Assembly (NCBI RefSeq): GCF_002114285.1
Contig: NZ_NEDJ01000013.1
Location: 1 to 59,928, forward strand
Origin: Halorubrum ezzemoulense DSM 17463
GTDB taxonomy: Archaea; Halobacteriota; Halobacteria; Halobacteriales; Haloferacaceae
Reading direction: 5' to 3'
Length of the DNA stretch: 59,928 bases
Numbering within the stretch: the stretch's first letter is position 1; each line of letters starts with the position of its first letter. The notes below the pieces were generated by a model, which was given only the letters and a program-made list of their open reading frames with translations, was not told the origin of the DNA and made no database searches. This document shows, piece by piece, positions 52,215-59,928 of the stretch. The position numbers and the translations under genes are program-made.

Positions 52215-53891
52215 TCAGTTCACCCCCTCCCCGGCGGGCGCGTCGTCGCCCCCGCCGCGCGAGAAGTCAAACTCGCTCCCGTCGCCGTCGCCTCCCCCGT
52301 CGGGGACGGCGGTGGCGCCGTCGGCCGCCGCGCCGCGGCCCGTCCCGTCGCCCGCGGCGCCGAGACCGTCGCCGGCCGCGAACTCGAAGTCGTCGACCGC
52401 GTCGCGCAGCGCGAGCGCCCGGTCGGAGAGCGACCCGGCCGCGGTCTCGACCGCCCCGAGAGTCCGCTCCTGCTCGTCGACCGCACCGGTGACGTCGCCG
52501 GCCGCGCTGGCCGTCTGCGCGCTGATCGCGGAGACGTCCTCGACGTGGCCGACCACCGCGTCGACGGAGTCGGCCTGCGTCTCCGTCGTCCGGGTGATCT
52601 CGGTCATGCTCGCGTCGGTGCGCTCGGAGGCCTCCGCGAGGCGTTCGAGGGCGTCGATCGAGGTCTCGACCGTGTCGACGCCGGCCGAGATCCGCTGTTC
52701 CGTGCGCGCCATCGCGTCGGCGCCCGTCTCCGCGCGCTCCTGGACGGAGCGGATCCGGGCCTCGATCTCGCTCGCCGACTCCTGGGTCTCCTCGGCCAGC
52801 GCCTTCACCTCCTCGGCGACGACCGCGAAGCCGGCGCCGTCGGCCCCGGAGCGGGCCGCCTCGATGGAGGCGTTCAGCGCGAGCAGGTTCGTCTGCTCGG
52901 CGATCCCCGAGATGGTGTCGCCCACCTCGCCGATCTCCTCGACCCCCGCGGCGAGCGCCCCGACCTCCGCGGTCGTCTCCGCGGTCGTCTCCTCGACCGC
53001 GTCCATCTCCGCGAGCGCCTCCTCGGCGGCCTCGCGACCCTCGTCGCCGACCTCCGCCGCGTGTTCCGCGGTCTCCGCCACGTCGGTGACGGTGGAGGCG
53101 ACCTCCTCGGCCGAGGACGCGAGGTTCTCGGCCTCGTCGGTCGCCGCCCGCAGGTCGTCGCGCTGGGTGCGCGCGCCCTCGGCGATCTCCTCGACCGCCT
53201 CGCTCACGGTCCCTGTCGTCGCCCGCAGGTCCTCCGTGCGGTCGTCGACGGTCCCGGCCACGTCGGCGGTGTCCTCGGCGACGGTCGCGACGGACGCGAC
53301 CGTCCCCTCCAGCTCGTCGGCCATCTCGTTGAACGCGGCGCCCACCCGCGCCATCGCCTCGTTGTCGCTCTCGGGGTCGACCCGGCGCGTCAGGTCGCCG
53401 TCGGCGAGCGCGCGCATGGCGGACTCGTACTCGGTCGCCTTGTGTTCGACCGTCTCGGCGCGCGTGTCGGCCTCCCGTCGCGCTCGTTCCGCCTCCTCGC
53501 GGGCCGCTTCGGCGTCGGAGATCTCCGAGCGCAGCGAACCGCGCATCTCGTCGAACGCGTGGAACAGCCGCCCGATCTCGTCGGTTCGCCCGGTGTCGAG
53601 ACGCACGTCGAGCTCTCCCTCGGCCATCCGCTCGGCCTTGTCAGTCAGTTGCCGCAGGGAGATGACCGTGTTCGAGCCGACGGTGACGCCGATGAGCGCG
53701 AGCCCGATCACCGTCAACAGCGTCATCCCGACCAGTCCGGAGCGCACTTCGGCGCCCGCGGCGCCGGTCCCCTCCGCGCGTAGATAGACGATGACTCCGT
53801 ACGAAACTGAGACCGCCATGACCCCGATCAGCGACAGAGCGAGCTTCGCACCGTAGCTCGATCGGACGCCCGAGGCCGATCCCTCTTGCAT
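52215..53891 (-). CDS. htrII: sensory rhodopsin II transducer HtrII
   Basis: The product has 558 residues. Two membrane helices (about 15-37 and 50-73) are separated by only about 12 residues, so there is no extracellular ligand-binding domain, as in the Natronomonas transducer. A HAMP domain ([20 protein letters not shown]) is followed by a second HAMP-like part and a long coiled coil. The signalling tip ([20 protein letters not shown]) binds CheA/CheW, and methylatable Glu pairs are likely either side. The C-terminal 70 residues are Gly/Asp-rich and disordered. Upstream, 53920-53945 is AT-rich (cataataactcctccccgaatatta in part) and probably holds the promoter. Confidence 0.93.
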   Translation of the reverse strand: MQEGSASGVRSSYGAKLALSLIGVMAVSVSYGVIVYLRAEGTGAAGAEVRSGLVGMTLLTVIGLALIGVTVGSNTVISLRQLTDKAERMAEGELDVRLDTGRTDEIGRLFHAFDEMRGSLRSEISDAEAAREEAERARREADTRAETVEHKATEYESAMRALADGDLTRRVDPESDNEAMARVGAAFNEMADELEGTVASVATVAEDTADVAGTVDDRTEDLRATTGTVSEAVEEIAEGARTQRDDLRAATDEAENLASSAEEVASTVTDVAETAEHAAEVGDEGREAAEEALAEMDAVEETTAETTAEVGALAAGVEEIGEVGDTISGIAEQTNLLALNASIEAARSGADGAGFAVVAEEVKALAEETQESASEIEARIRSVQERAETGADAMARTEQRISAGVDTVETSIDALERLAEASERTDASMTEITRTTETQADSVDAVVGHVEDVSAISAQTASAAGDVTGAVDEQERTLGAVETAAGSLSDRALALRDAVDDFEFAAGDGLGAAGDGTGRGAAADGATAVPDGGGDGDGSEFDFSRGGGDDAPAGEGVN

Positions 53892-54089
53892 GTATACCGA
53901 ACGGCAGAGATCCTATCGTCATAATAACTCCTCCCCGAATATTACCAGTGATACTCTGCTCGCGGTCGAGTCGGGCGGTACCGGCGGCTCGGCGAGCGGA
54001 AAGCGAGCACGTGCGCGAGGCCGCCGGGCCTGACACCCCGATCCGCCGGGACCGGTACGTTGAGGGCGTCGCCGCCCGCACGGACGCGC

Positions 54090-54905
54090 ATGGTGACCGC
54101 CTTCGACAGACTCGGATACGGGACGTACAAGCTGGCCGCCGGCGAGGAGTGCGCGGCCGGCGTCGCCCACGCGATCGAGACCGGCTACCGCCACGTCGAC
54201 ACCGCCCAGGGGTACGACAACGAGGCCTCGGTCGGCGACGGGATCGGCCGGAGCGACCGCGACCGCGAGGACCTGTTCGTCGCGACGAAGCTCTCGACGG
54301 ACAACCTCTCGTACGACGACGCGGTCGAGACCGCCCGCGCCAGCCGCGACCGGCTCGGTGTCGACTCGATCGACCTGCTGTACGTCCACTGGCCGATCAA
54401 CACCTACGAGCCCGCGGAGACGCTGCCCGCGCTCGACGACCTCGTCGACGACGGGGTGATAGATCGGATCGGGCTCTCGAACTTCGAGCCCGACGAACTC
54501 GACGAGGCGCTCGACCGCCTCGACCACGACGTGTTCGCCCACCAGGTGGAGTGTCACCCCCTGCTTCAACAGGAGCGGCTCCGCGAGTACGCCGTCGAAC
54601 ACGACCACTGGCTCGTCGCCTACTCGCCGATCGCGCGCAACCGCGTCGCCGAGGTCGACGCCCTCCGAGAGATAGCCGCGGCCCACAACGCGACCCCGGC
54701 CCAGGTGAGCCTCGCGTGGCTGCTCTCGAAGGAGCGCGTCGCGCCGATCCCGAAGGCGGCCGACTTCGGCCACGTCGAGGACAACTGGGCGGCCCGTGAG
54801 ATCGACCTGACGGACGAGGAACTCGCCCGGATCGACGCGCTTGACCGCCGCGAGCGGATCGTCGACTTCGAGGAGGCGTCGTGGAACCGAGACCGATCTC
54901 CGTAA
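54090..54905 (+). CDS. aldo-keto reductase
   Basis: The product has 271 residues from ATG 54090 (MVTAFDRLGYGTYKL). This TIM-barrel reductase has the catalytic tetrad in view: Asp in YRHVDTAQGYDNE, Tyr in the same segment, Lys in VATKLSTDNL, and His in LLYVHWP. Cofactor segment IPKAADFGHVEDN lies near residue 225. It reduces aldehydes or ketones with NADPH. Substrate unknown. The start lies 198 nt from htrII on the opposite strand. Confidence 0.94.
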   Translation: MVTAFDRLGYGTYKLAAGEECAAGVAHAIETGYRHVDTAQGYDNEASVGDGIGRSDRDREDLFVATKLSTDNLSYDDAVETARASRDRLGVDSIDLLYVHWPINTYEPAETLPALDDLVDDGVIDRIGLSNFEPDELDEALDRLDHDVFAHQVECHPLLQQERLREYAVEHDHWLVAYSPIARNRVAEVDALREIAAAHNATPAQVSLAWLLSKERVAPIPKAADFGHVEDNWAAREIDLTDEELARIDALDRRERIVDFEEASWNRDRSP

Positions 54906-54969
54906 CGCTCAATACCGGTATTGTGGCCTCATAGTCGGTTTAACGAGGATTCGGATCGAACCCCCGCCC

Positions 54970-55197
54970 GTGTCGGACCCGAACTCGCGGACCGACGCCG
55001 GCCCGCCCGCCGGCGGCTCCCCGAGCGGCGACTCGGACCCGGACGGCGAGTCCGGTCTCCGCGACCGTCCCGCCCTCCTCGCGGCGACGCCCGGGACGGA
55101 CGCGGTGCTCGATCAGCTCCGGACGCTCGCGGTCCTCGCTGGCCTTCTCGTCCTCCTCGTGACGCTGATCGCTGTCGAGCTGCTCGTTCGCATCTGA
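54970..55197 (+). CDS. small C-tail-anchored membrane protein
   Basis: The product is 75 residues if it starts with GTG at 54970 (the codon-pattern boundary), reading VSDPNSRTDAGPP, then a hydrophilic Ser/Gly/Asp part and a single C-terminal helix (LAVLAGLLVLLVTLIAVELL). The frame extends upstream into the aldo-keto reductase, so the start is a guess. Unknown family. Confidence 0.55.
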   Translation: MSDPNSRTDAGPPAGGSPSGDSDPDGESGLRDRPALLAATPGTDAVLDQLRTLAVLAGLLVLLVTLIAVELLVRI

Positions 55198-55321
55198 GCC
55201 CGCCGGCCGACCGAAACTGAACGCGAGACCCGCCCGATCCGGCACTCGACCCGTCCTCTCCGTCGGTTTCACTTCCGCTTTCGGGCGCGTTTTTAAAAGG
55301 CGCGGGCGAGACAGGTCCGGT

Positions 55322-55720
55322 ATGGGCCAGTCCACGTTCGATGACGACGACCTGTTCGGCGAGGCGGCCGCGGAGACCCGCGCGGAGGTCGAAGATCACC
55401 TCGCCGCGGCGCGCGAGGAACTCCCGGACCCGGACGCGGTGTGGGAGACGGACGCGGACAACGTCCTCGGCGCGCTCAACGGACTGAAATCCGCGCTCGA
55501 CGCCGGCGACGCCGTCGACAGCGTCCGCTCGGCGAAGAAGGCGTACGTCCTCGGCGAGCGCGCCGACGCCTTCGAGGACGCCGCCGACCTGAAAGCGGAG
55601 ATCGAGGAGCTCGAATCGCTCGTCGGCGACATCGAGAGCGCCGCCGACGAGGTCGCCTCCCTCACCGGCACCGTCCCCGCGATCCGCGGGGCGCTTCAGG
55701 ACGCGGCGGACGAGGAGTAA
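55322..55720 (+). CDS. DUF5790 family protein
   Basis: The product has 132 residues, acidic and almost wholly helical, with likely coiled coil: RAEVEDHLAAAREELPDPDAVWETDADNVLGALNGLKSAL (quoted in part as pattern AVWETDADNVLGALNGL). I recall this family as DUF5790 in haloarchaea; its role is unknown. A TATA-like gttttaaaa at 55290-55298 lies 24-32 nt upstream of the ATG, so the transcript is probably leaderless. It converges with the creatininase gene. Confidence 0.8.
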   Translation: MGQSTFDDDDLFGEAAAETRAEVEDHLAAAREELPDPDAVWETDADNVLGALNGLKSALDAGDAVDSVRSAKKAYVLGERADAFEDAADLKAEIEELESLVGDIESAADEVASLTGTVPAIRGALQDAADEE

Positions 55721-55735
55721 CCCTCCGGCCGCGCC

Positions 55736-56515
55736 CTACGTCGACTTCCGGTCAGCGACCGCTTCCGCCAGCGCCGCGAGCGCCGCGCTCGCGCGGTCGA
55801 GCAGGACCGCGCCCCGCTCGGCGTCGCCCTCCCGCGGGTCGCCGACGACGCCGTTGTCGGTGAACTCGGCAGAGTCGTGCGCGAGGTTCACCCCAGACAC
55901 CCACTCGCCCCACCGGTCGGCGGCGCCCGCGCTCGCATCGTCGACCCGCTCCTCGCGGACCAAGTCCGGATTCGTCGCGCGCAGCAGCGCCGTCTCCAGC
56001 GGGCCAGCGTGACCCATGTCGCTCGCGTGGTCGCCGACCGACTCGAACCACGTGAACGCCACCCCGTACCCCGCGTGGGCGTCGTCGCGCGAGAAGCGGT
56101 GGGCGACCTCCGCCAGCGCCTCGACGTTCCCCCCGTGCCCGTTGACGAACACGACGCGGTCGACCCCGTGCGAGACCAGCGACTCCGCGGACTCCCGGAC
56201 GTACGCCCGGAACGTCTCCGGGGAAACCCACATCGTCCCGTCGAAGGCGCGGTGCTCCTCCGCGACGCCGACCGGGATCGGCGGCGCGACCGCGACCTCC
56301 CCGCGGTCCGCTCCCGGCTCGCCGCCCGACCCCTCGTCGTCCGTTCCCGTCTCCTCGTAGGCGTCCGCGCTCGCCTCTGCGACCGCGACGGCGTTCAGCG
56401 CGTCGGTGCCGAGCGGGGCGTGCGGCCCGTGCTGTTCCGTGCTGCCGACCGGGAGGAACGCGACGTCGATGTCGGCGTCGCGAACGTCGGTCCACGTGAC
56501 CTCGCTGAGGCGCAT
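55736..56515 (-). CDS. creatininase family amidohydrolase
   Basis: The product has 259 residues. Metal-binding motifs are LPVGSTEQHGPHAPLGTDAL (Glu27, His29, Asp37 region), VVFVNGHGGNVEAL, and HAGPLETALL towards the end. The family includes creatininase, the archaeal formamide hydrolase ArfB of flavin and F420 synthesis, and MftE-like peptidases. The archaeal context makes the ArfB reaction (deformylation of 2-amino-5-formylamino-6-ribosylaminopyrimidinone phosphate) a good possibility but not proven. It has an acidic insertion near residues 55-72. It is divergent from the DUF5789-like gene. Confidence 0.88.
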   Translation of the reverse strand: MRLSEVTWTDVRDADIDVAFLPVGSTEQHGPHAPLGTDALNAVAVAEASADAYEETGTDDEGSGGEPGADRGEVAVAPPIPVGVAEEHRAFDGTMWVSPETFRAYVRESAESLVSHGVDRVVFVNGHGGNVEALAEVAHRFSRDDAHAGYGVAFTWFESVGDHASDMGHAGPLETALLRATNPDLVREERVDDASAGAADRWGEWVSGVNLAHDSAEFTDNGVVGDPREGDAERGAVLLDRASAALAALAEAVADRKST

Positions 56516-56691
56516 ACCGACGCCTCGGTGGCCGGCGTCGTATAGCCGGCGGTCATCGCCGATGCCGAGTGGTCACCGCCGGCGTCTGGTGGTCGCCGCG
56601 GCGCAGGGGCGGTCGACCGCTCGCGAGACATGGGCGCTCGCCCCGCGGCCGCTCCCGGGGTATTATGACGCTTCCCGCGGATCGCGGCTCC

Positions 56692-57003
56692 ATGAGCGGT
56701 GACAACGCGGATCGCGACACGGGGACACGCGACTCGGCTCCGGCCGTGACGTTCGGCCCGCTGAAGCGGGCGCTCCGCGAACACCGCTATCCGGTGACCG
56801 CGGCGGAGTTGATAGAGCAGTACGGCGCCGCGACGTTGGAGACGCCGACGAGGACAGCGCGGCTCGACGGGCTGCTCGAAGGGCGCGAGGAGACGCAGTT
56901 TCGGGATCCGTCGGAGGTCCGCGAGGCCGTTCTCGATGCGCTCGGGCACGCCGACGCGTCCCCGGAGGCGGCCGCCGACGAGTGGACGCGGCTTCCGCGG
57001 TGA
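56692..57003 (+). CDS. DUF5789-like small protein
   Basis: The product has 103 residues from ATG 56692; an ATG at 56665 is possible, since gggtatta at 56658-56665 could also be the TATA element. After a disordered start, the pattern LKRALREHRYPVTAAELIEQYG and ETQFRDPSEVREAVLDALGH resembles haloarchaeal DUF5789 proteins, which start with VG-LdeH-YP-TaeElv. Function unknown. It converges with the broken ABC gene. Confidence 0.65.
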   Translation: MSGDNADRDTGTRDSAPAVTFGPLKRALREHRYPVTAAELIEQYGAATLETPTRTARLDGLLEGREETQFRDPSEVREAVLDALGHADASPEAAADEWTRLPR

Positions 57004-57049
57004 CTCTTCGGTCGAGCCCCGCCCCGTTCCGCTCGGCGCGCGGCCCCGA

Positions 57050-57986
57050 TCAGTCGTCGTCGGTATCGGCCTCTTCGACTATCCGCGCCGTGCGCTCCTG
57101 CGCGCGGTCGATGAACTCCTGCGGGAGCTCGTCGATCTCGCCCGCCTGAACGCCCCAGAGGTGCGCGTACAGCCCGTCGTTGTCGAGCAGCTCGTCGTGC
57201 GTCCCCCGCTCGGCGATCTGCCCGCCCTCCAACACGAGGATCGTGTCTGCGTCCTTGATCGTCGAGAGCCGGTGGGCGATCGCGAACGTCGTCCGCTCCT
57301 CGGTGAGCCGGTCGAGCGAGCGCTGGATCAGCATCTCCGTCTCCGTGTCGACGTCCGAGGTCGCCTCGTCGAGGATGAGGATGTCCGGGTCCTTGAGCAC
57401 CGCCCGCGCGATGGTGACGCGCTGGCGCTGCCCGCCGGAGAGCTTCACGCCGCGCTCGCCGACCATGGTGTCGTAGCCGTCGGGGAGGTTCTGGATGAAC
57501 TCGTGCGCCTCGGCGGCCTCGGCGGCCTCGCGGACCTCCTCGTCGGTGGCGTCGAAGGTACCGTAGGTGATGTTCTCGCGGACCGTCCCGTAGAACAGGT
57601 ACGAGGACTGCCCGACGTAGCCGATCGAGCGACGGAGCGACTTGAGCGTCACGTCGCGGACGTCCTGTCCGTCGATCTCGATCGACCCCTCGTCGACGTC
57701 GTACATCCGGAGGAGCAGCTTGAGCACGGTCGACTTCCCCGCGCCGGTCGGGCCGACCAGCGCGAGCGTCTCGCCGCCCTCGACGGCGAAGTCGACGTCC
57801 TCGACGATCGTCTCGTCGTCGTAGCCGAAGGAGACGTCGTCGTACACCACGTCGCCGTCGCCGACCGTCAGGTCCTCCGCGCCCGGGTCCTCGGCGAGCC
57901 GCGACGGCTCGTCCATCAGCCCGAAGATCCGCGCGGAGGAGGCGCGGGCGCGCTGGTACATGTTGATGATCTGCCCGAACTGCGCC
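57050..57986 (-). pseudogene. ABC exporter ATP-binding half, cut by an integrated element
   Basis: About 312 residues of chromosomal coding remain: a short end of the transmembrane domain (AQFGQIINMYQRARASSARIF) and a full nucleotide-binding domain. That domain has Walker A GPTGAGKST, Q-loop YVGQSSY, signature LSGGQRQRV, Walker B ILILDEATSDVD and the His switch AIAHRLSTI. A normal exporter of this type has about 300 more N-terminal residues with six membrane helices. Upstream of AQFG the frame enters AT-rich foreign DNA and reads only a few unrelated residues (start at 58057 inside the integrase gene region). The missing part presumably lies beyond the far end of the element. Confidence 0.85.
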
Positions 57987-58017
57987 TTTACACAGAATTG
58001 GTTTGGAACAATCTTTT

Positions 58018-58026
58018 TCAATATCC
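58018..58026 (+). promoter_or_regulatory. TATA-like box of the integrase gene
   Basis: tcaatatcc lies 18-26 nt before the integrase ATG (58044), downstream of an oligo-T run (cttttt, 58013-58018). This fits a leaderless start and lies close to the attachment junction. Confidence 0.4.
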
Positions 58027-58043
58027 GGGTAGAAGCGTGATTC

Positions 58044-59330
58044 ATGGCTAACACCAAACGCGGGCGGTTACAGAATGAGCAAAGAAGATTAAAACGAAAT
58101 CACGGGAGAGGATACGGTCCTATCCCTGAAATCGATAGAAACGGGATTACTGAACTAATAGAAGCTTACGATGAAGAGAACCTTAGTGCATCCAAACCTT
58201 CGGGAGAGTCCTACAGAACCGTAGCAACACTATCAGCATGGCTTGAGAGGTTAATCACTACCTCAAAGCGTATGGACTCTCCTTTAATGGAAGCTTCTTC
58301 GGACGAAATCAATCAGGTAATGATGAATATGCACAAAAAAGACGGGTTATCAAAAACTACAGTCAGAAATTACCAATATGCTGTAAGACGGCTTATCAGA
58401 TTTCACGACTTAGAACATATAGAACCCGAAGAAGTATCGGCATATGAACCGGACGGGGAAGGTATCGATCCGTCAGATATTCTGAACCGAGAGGAAATAG
58501 AAGAATTGAAAGAAGCAGTTGATTCTAGTCGTGATAATGCTATTCTTCATTTATTACTATATACAGGTATGAGAAACACGGCTTTGAGAACATTACGCTG
58601 GAAAGATATTAGACTAGAAGAAGGTGCATCGGGTAGATACCGAGTTAATCCCGAAGCAGAGGGAACCAAAGGCGCGGGAGAGGTAGGAGAGTTTAGACCA
58701 TTACTCGGTGCGACCGGCGCACTAAGAGACTGGAAGCAGTATCACCCTGAACCAAAGGCGGATAACTATGTTATCACTCAAAAGCCGGGATATAGGGGGA
58801 AGATAGATCCAACTGAACCCGTTACGTCGGAAACTATCCGATATACGACTCACAAAATCATGGATGAAGCAGAGATCGATAAACCCGCGAAACCACACTT
58901 CTTTCGGCATAATTTCGTTTCTATCTGTAGGAGAGATTACGATATGGATGACGACGTAATAAAGTGGTTAATTCATCACGGTGATTCTTCGGACGTTATG
59001 CGAACTACTTACAAACATTTGTCTGACGATGAATGGATACACAAAGCAGAGGTTTCCGCCGGATATGCTGAACCCGAAGAAGAATCCTCTCTTACTCCTA
59101 TGTCATGCGACGTTTGTGGTCACTCTCTCGGTCCTAATGATGTAGCCTGTAGTATCTGTGGTAATGTGTTCTCTCCCGAAGCTCATAGCACTAAACAAGA
59201 AATTGAAGAGGATATGTATCAAGCAAAAGGAGAGTTAGACGGGGAAGAAGAAATCTCTCTGGATAATATGAATGATGAAGTAGTTAATCAACTCAAAGAA
59301 GAAGTATTGAAAGAGCTTACCGACAACTAG
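58044..59330 (+). CDS. int: tyrosine recombinase/integrase with C-terminal zinc ribbon
   Basis: The product has 428 residues. A SAM-like core-binding domain covers about 33-130 (KTTVRNYQYAVRRLIRFH). The catalytic domain has Arg177 in LLYTGMRNTALRTLRW, His285-x-x-Arg288 in KPHFFRHNF, His311/312 and the nucleophile Tyr323 in TTYKHL. Then comes a zinc ribbon with Cys355, 358, 369 and 372 (CDVCG...CSICG), and an acidic helical tail. Codons are AT-rich and the protein is less acidic than chromosomal ones, so it is of foreign origin. It is adjacent to the junction inside the ABC gene and probably catalysed the insertion. The intact gene means integration does not split it, unlike SSV-type integrases. 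Confidence 0.93.
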   Translation: MANTKRGRLQNEQRRLKRNHGRGYGPIPEIDRNGITELIEAYDEENLSASKPSGESYRTVATLSAWLERLITTSKRMDSPLMEASSDEINQVMMNMHKKDGLSKTTVRNYQYAVRRLIRFHDLEHIEPEEVSAYEPDGEGIDPSDILNREEIEELKEAVDSSRDNAILHLLLYTGMRNTALRTLRWKDIRLEEGASGRYRVNPEAEGTKGAGEVGEFRPLLGATGALRDWKQYHPEPKADNYVITQKPGYRGKIDPTEPVTSETIRYTTHKIMDEAEIDKPAKPHFFRHNFVSICRRDYDMDDDVIKWLIHHGDSSDVMRTTYKHLSDDEWIHKAEVSAGYAEPEEESSLTPMSCDVCGHSLGPNDVACSICGNVFSPEAHSTKQEIEEDMYQAKGELDGEEEISLDNMNDEVVNQLKEEVLKELTDN

Positions 59331-59536
59331 TAAGCAAAGACACTACCCTCTGCTTGTTTCTCTGTCGGCTCTGTCGGACTCTCTAGCGATTCTTTGGGTT
59401 CAGTAGTAGTTTGGGACGTATCCAAATCAAACGACTGTAGAAGCTCTTTAGCGATCCATGAAGCAGAACAATCAGCATTAGCCACTACCCGAAGATCCTC
59501 CTTATTTTCTTTAACTGCTTCTTCTAAATCACTCAT
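59327..59536 (-). CDS. small acidic protein of the integrated element
   Basis: The product has 69 residues, MSDLEEAVKENKEDLRVVAN, followed by ADCSASWIAKELLQSFDLD and a Thr/Glu/Pro-rich tail. The first part is helical and the tail is disordered. Its TAG stop shares bases with the integrase TAG in the opposite strand (ctag, 59327-59330). The start is preceded on its strand by AT-rich sequence (59537-59560). No family recognised; small genes next to integrase in haloviruses often encode regulators or excision factors, which is only a guess here. Confidence 0.55.
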   Translation of the reverse strand: MSDLEEAVKENKEDLRVVANADCSASWIAKELLQSFDLDTSQTTTEPKESLESPTEPTEKQAEGSVFAY

Positions 59537-59928
59537 ATCTATTTGCGGCTTGTAGCATACTCAATAAATGGCTTTCGTGAGAAACGTTACCAAAACAGAA
59601 AAAGACGCCCCTTCCTAACATGGTGGAAAAGGAAGAGAAGGCGGCTTGTTTTTTCCCTTATTTCAGGGAAAGGGTAGTGAATTACCCTCATCATATAGTT
59701 TGAGCTACAGGTATAAATATTTGTTCATTTTCTTTGGATATTTTTGGACAAATGTGAATCTCAGTTTTATTATATGTCTCAAAATTGGGACTTAACTAAA
59801 AAGCCATATTAGACCCATAGGGATTGGGTCGATATCCGTCGCTTAAGAGAATTTAACCCCCCTATCCCATTCAAACCCCTGAAAATGACTGTTTCAGAGA
59901 GTCAACCCCCCATTTTACAGATTATTAT
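59537..59928. other. AT-rich non-coding end with hairpins and a promoter-like box
   Basis: No supported gene. Features: an imperfect stem at 59606-59616/59630-59643 followed by six T (59649-59654), terminator-like; a stem ttccct/agggaa (59653-59658, 59665-59670); a strong TATA-like gtataaatatt at about 59710-59720; short perfect stems gaccca/tgggtc (59812-59817, 59825-59830) and ctgaaa/tttcag (59879-59884, 59892-59897). It may be a regulatory or replication-control region of the element. Confidence 0.45.

Larger units (their letters stand above)
57987..59928. mobile_element. left end of an integrated virus or plasmid, continuing past the window
   Basis: Base composition switches abruptly at about 57987 from GC-rich to AT-rich, in the middle of the ABC exporter gene. 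The first gene inside is a tyrosine integrase reading into the element, and a small convergent gene follows. No other chromosomal gene appears before the window ends, so the element is longer than 1.9 kb. The att core must lie near 57975-57995 but needs the other end to define. Confidence 0.8.

Overview
The window is chromosomal DNA from a haloarchaeon, most likely Halorubrum or a close relative (the genus is inference). The coding sequence is very GC-rich with codons ending almost only in G or C. The proteins are acidic. RNA polymerase A and B subunits are split, genes for a fused double histone and archaeal SepF are present, and many starts lie about 25-30 nt after a TATA-like box, as in leaderless haloarchaeal transcripts.

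Layout. 1-277: start of an IS630-type transposase cut by the window edge. 379-6833: housekeeping genes (HIT hydrolase, a lipoprotein substrate-binding protein with circularly permuted domain order, PAP2 phosphatase, DsbA-like oxidoreductase, ThiD, ZIP metal transporter). 6925-16112: a leftward locus with a SipW-type signal peptidase, five exported proteins with SipW/Tat-like leaders (two carrying an inserted von Willebrand A domain), a repeat-rich sequon-bearing stalk protein and a small membrane protein. 16508-18812: two paralogous membrane-bound winged-helix proteins flanking a zinc-ribbon-like membrane protein. 18897-26568: MutS, SepF, NAD-dependent glucose-6-phosphate dehydrogenase Azf, a DUF309 protein and a cation/proton antiporter with RCK domains.

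26640-30628: tRNA-Arg, a three-OB-fold RPA, histone and histone deacetylase-like enzyme, then two tandem tRNA-Asp genes. Both tRNA sites carry partial tRNA 3'-end copies and nested palindromes. 30868-40391: rpoH-rpoB''-rpoB'-rpoA'-rpoA''-nusA, then rpsL-rpsG. 40526-57003: aconitase, dUTPase, flavin monooxygenase, CBS protein, NUDIX, NadE, TrpD2-like protein, fused siroheme decarboxylase, sensory rhodopsin II with transducer HtrII, aldo-keto reductase, creatininase-type amidohydrolase and small haloarchaeal proteins.

57050-59928: an ABC exporter gene is interrupted near 57987 by AT-rich foreign DNA that starts with a tyrosine integrase carrying a C-terminal zinc ribbon and runs off the right edge. 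This is one end of an integrated virus or plasmid.

The strongest leads are the SipW/vWA surface-structure locus, the AT-rich recoded patch in rpoA'' at a likely intein homing site, the circularly permuted binding protein, the palindromic tRNA-end elements, the perfect 22-bp inverted repeat before rpsL, and the integrative element inside a protein-coding gene.
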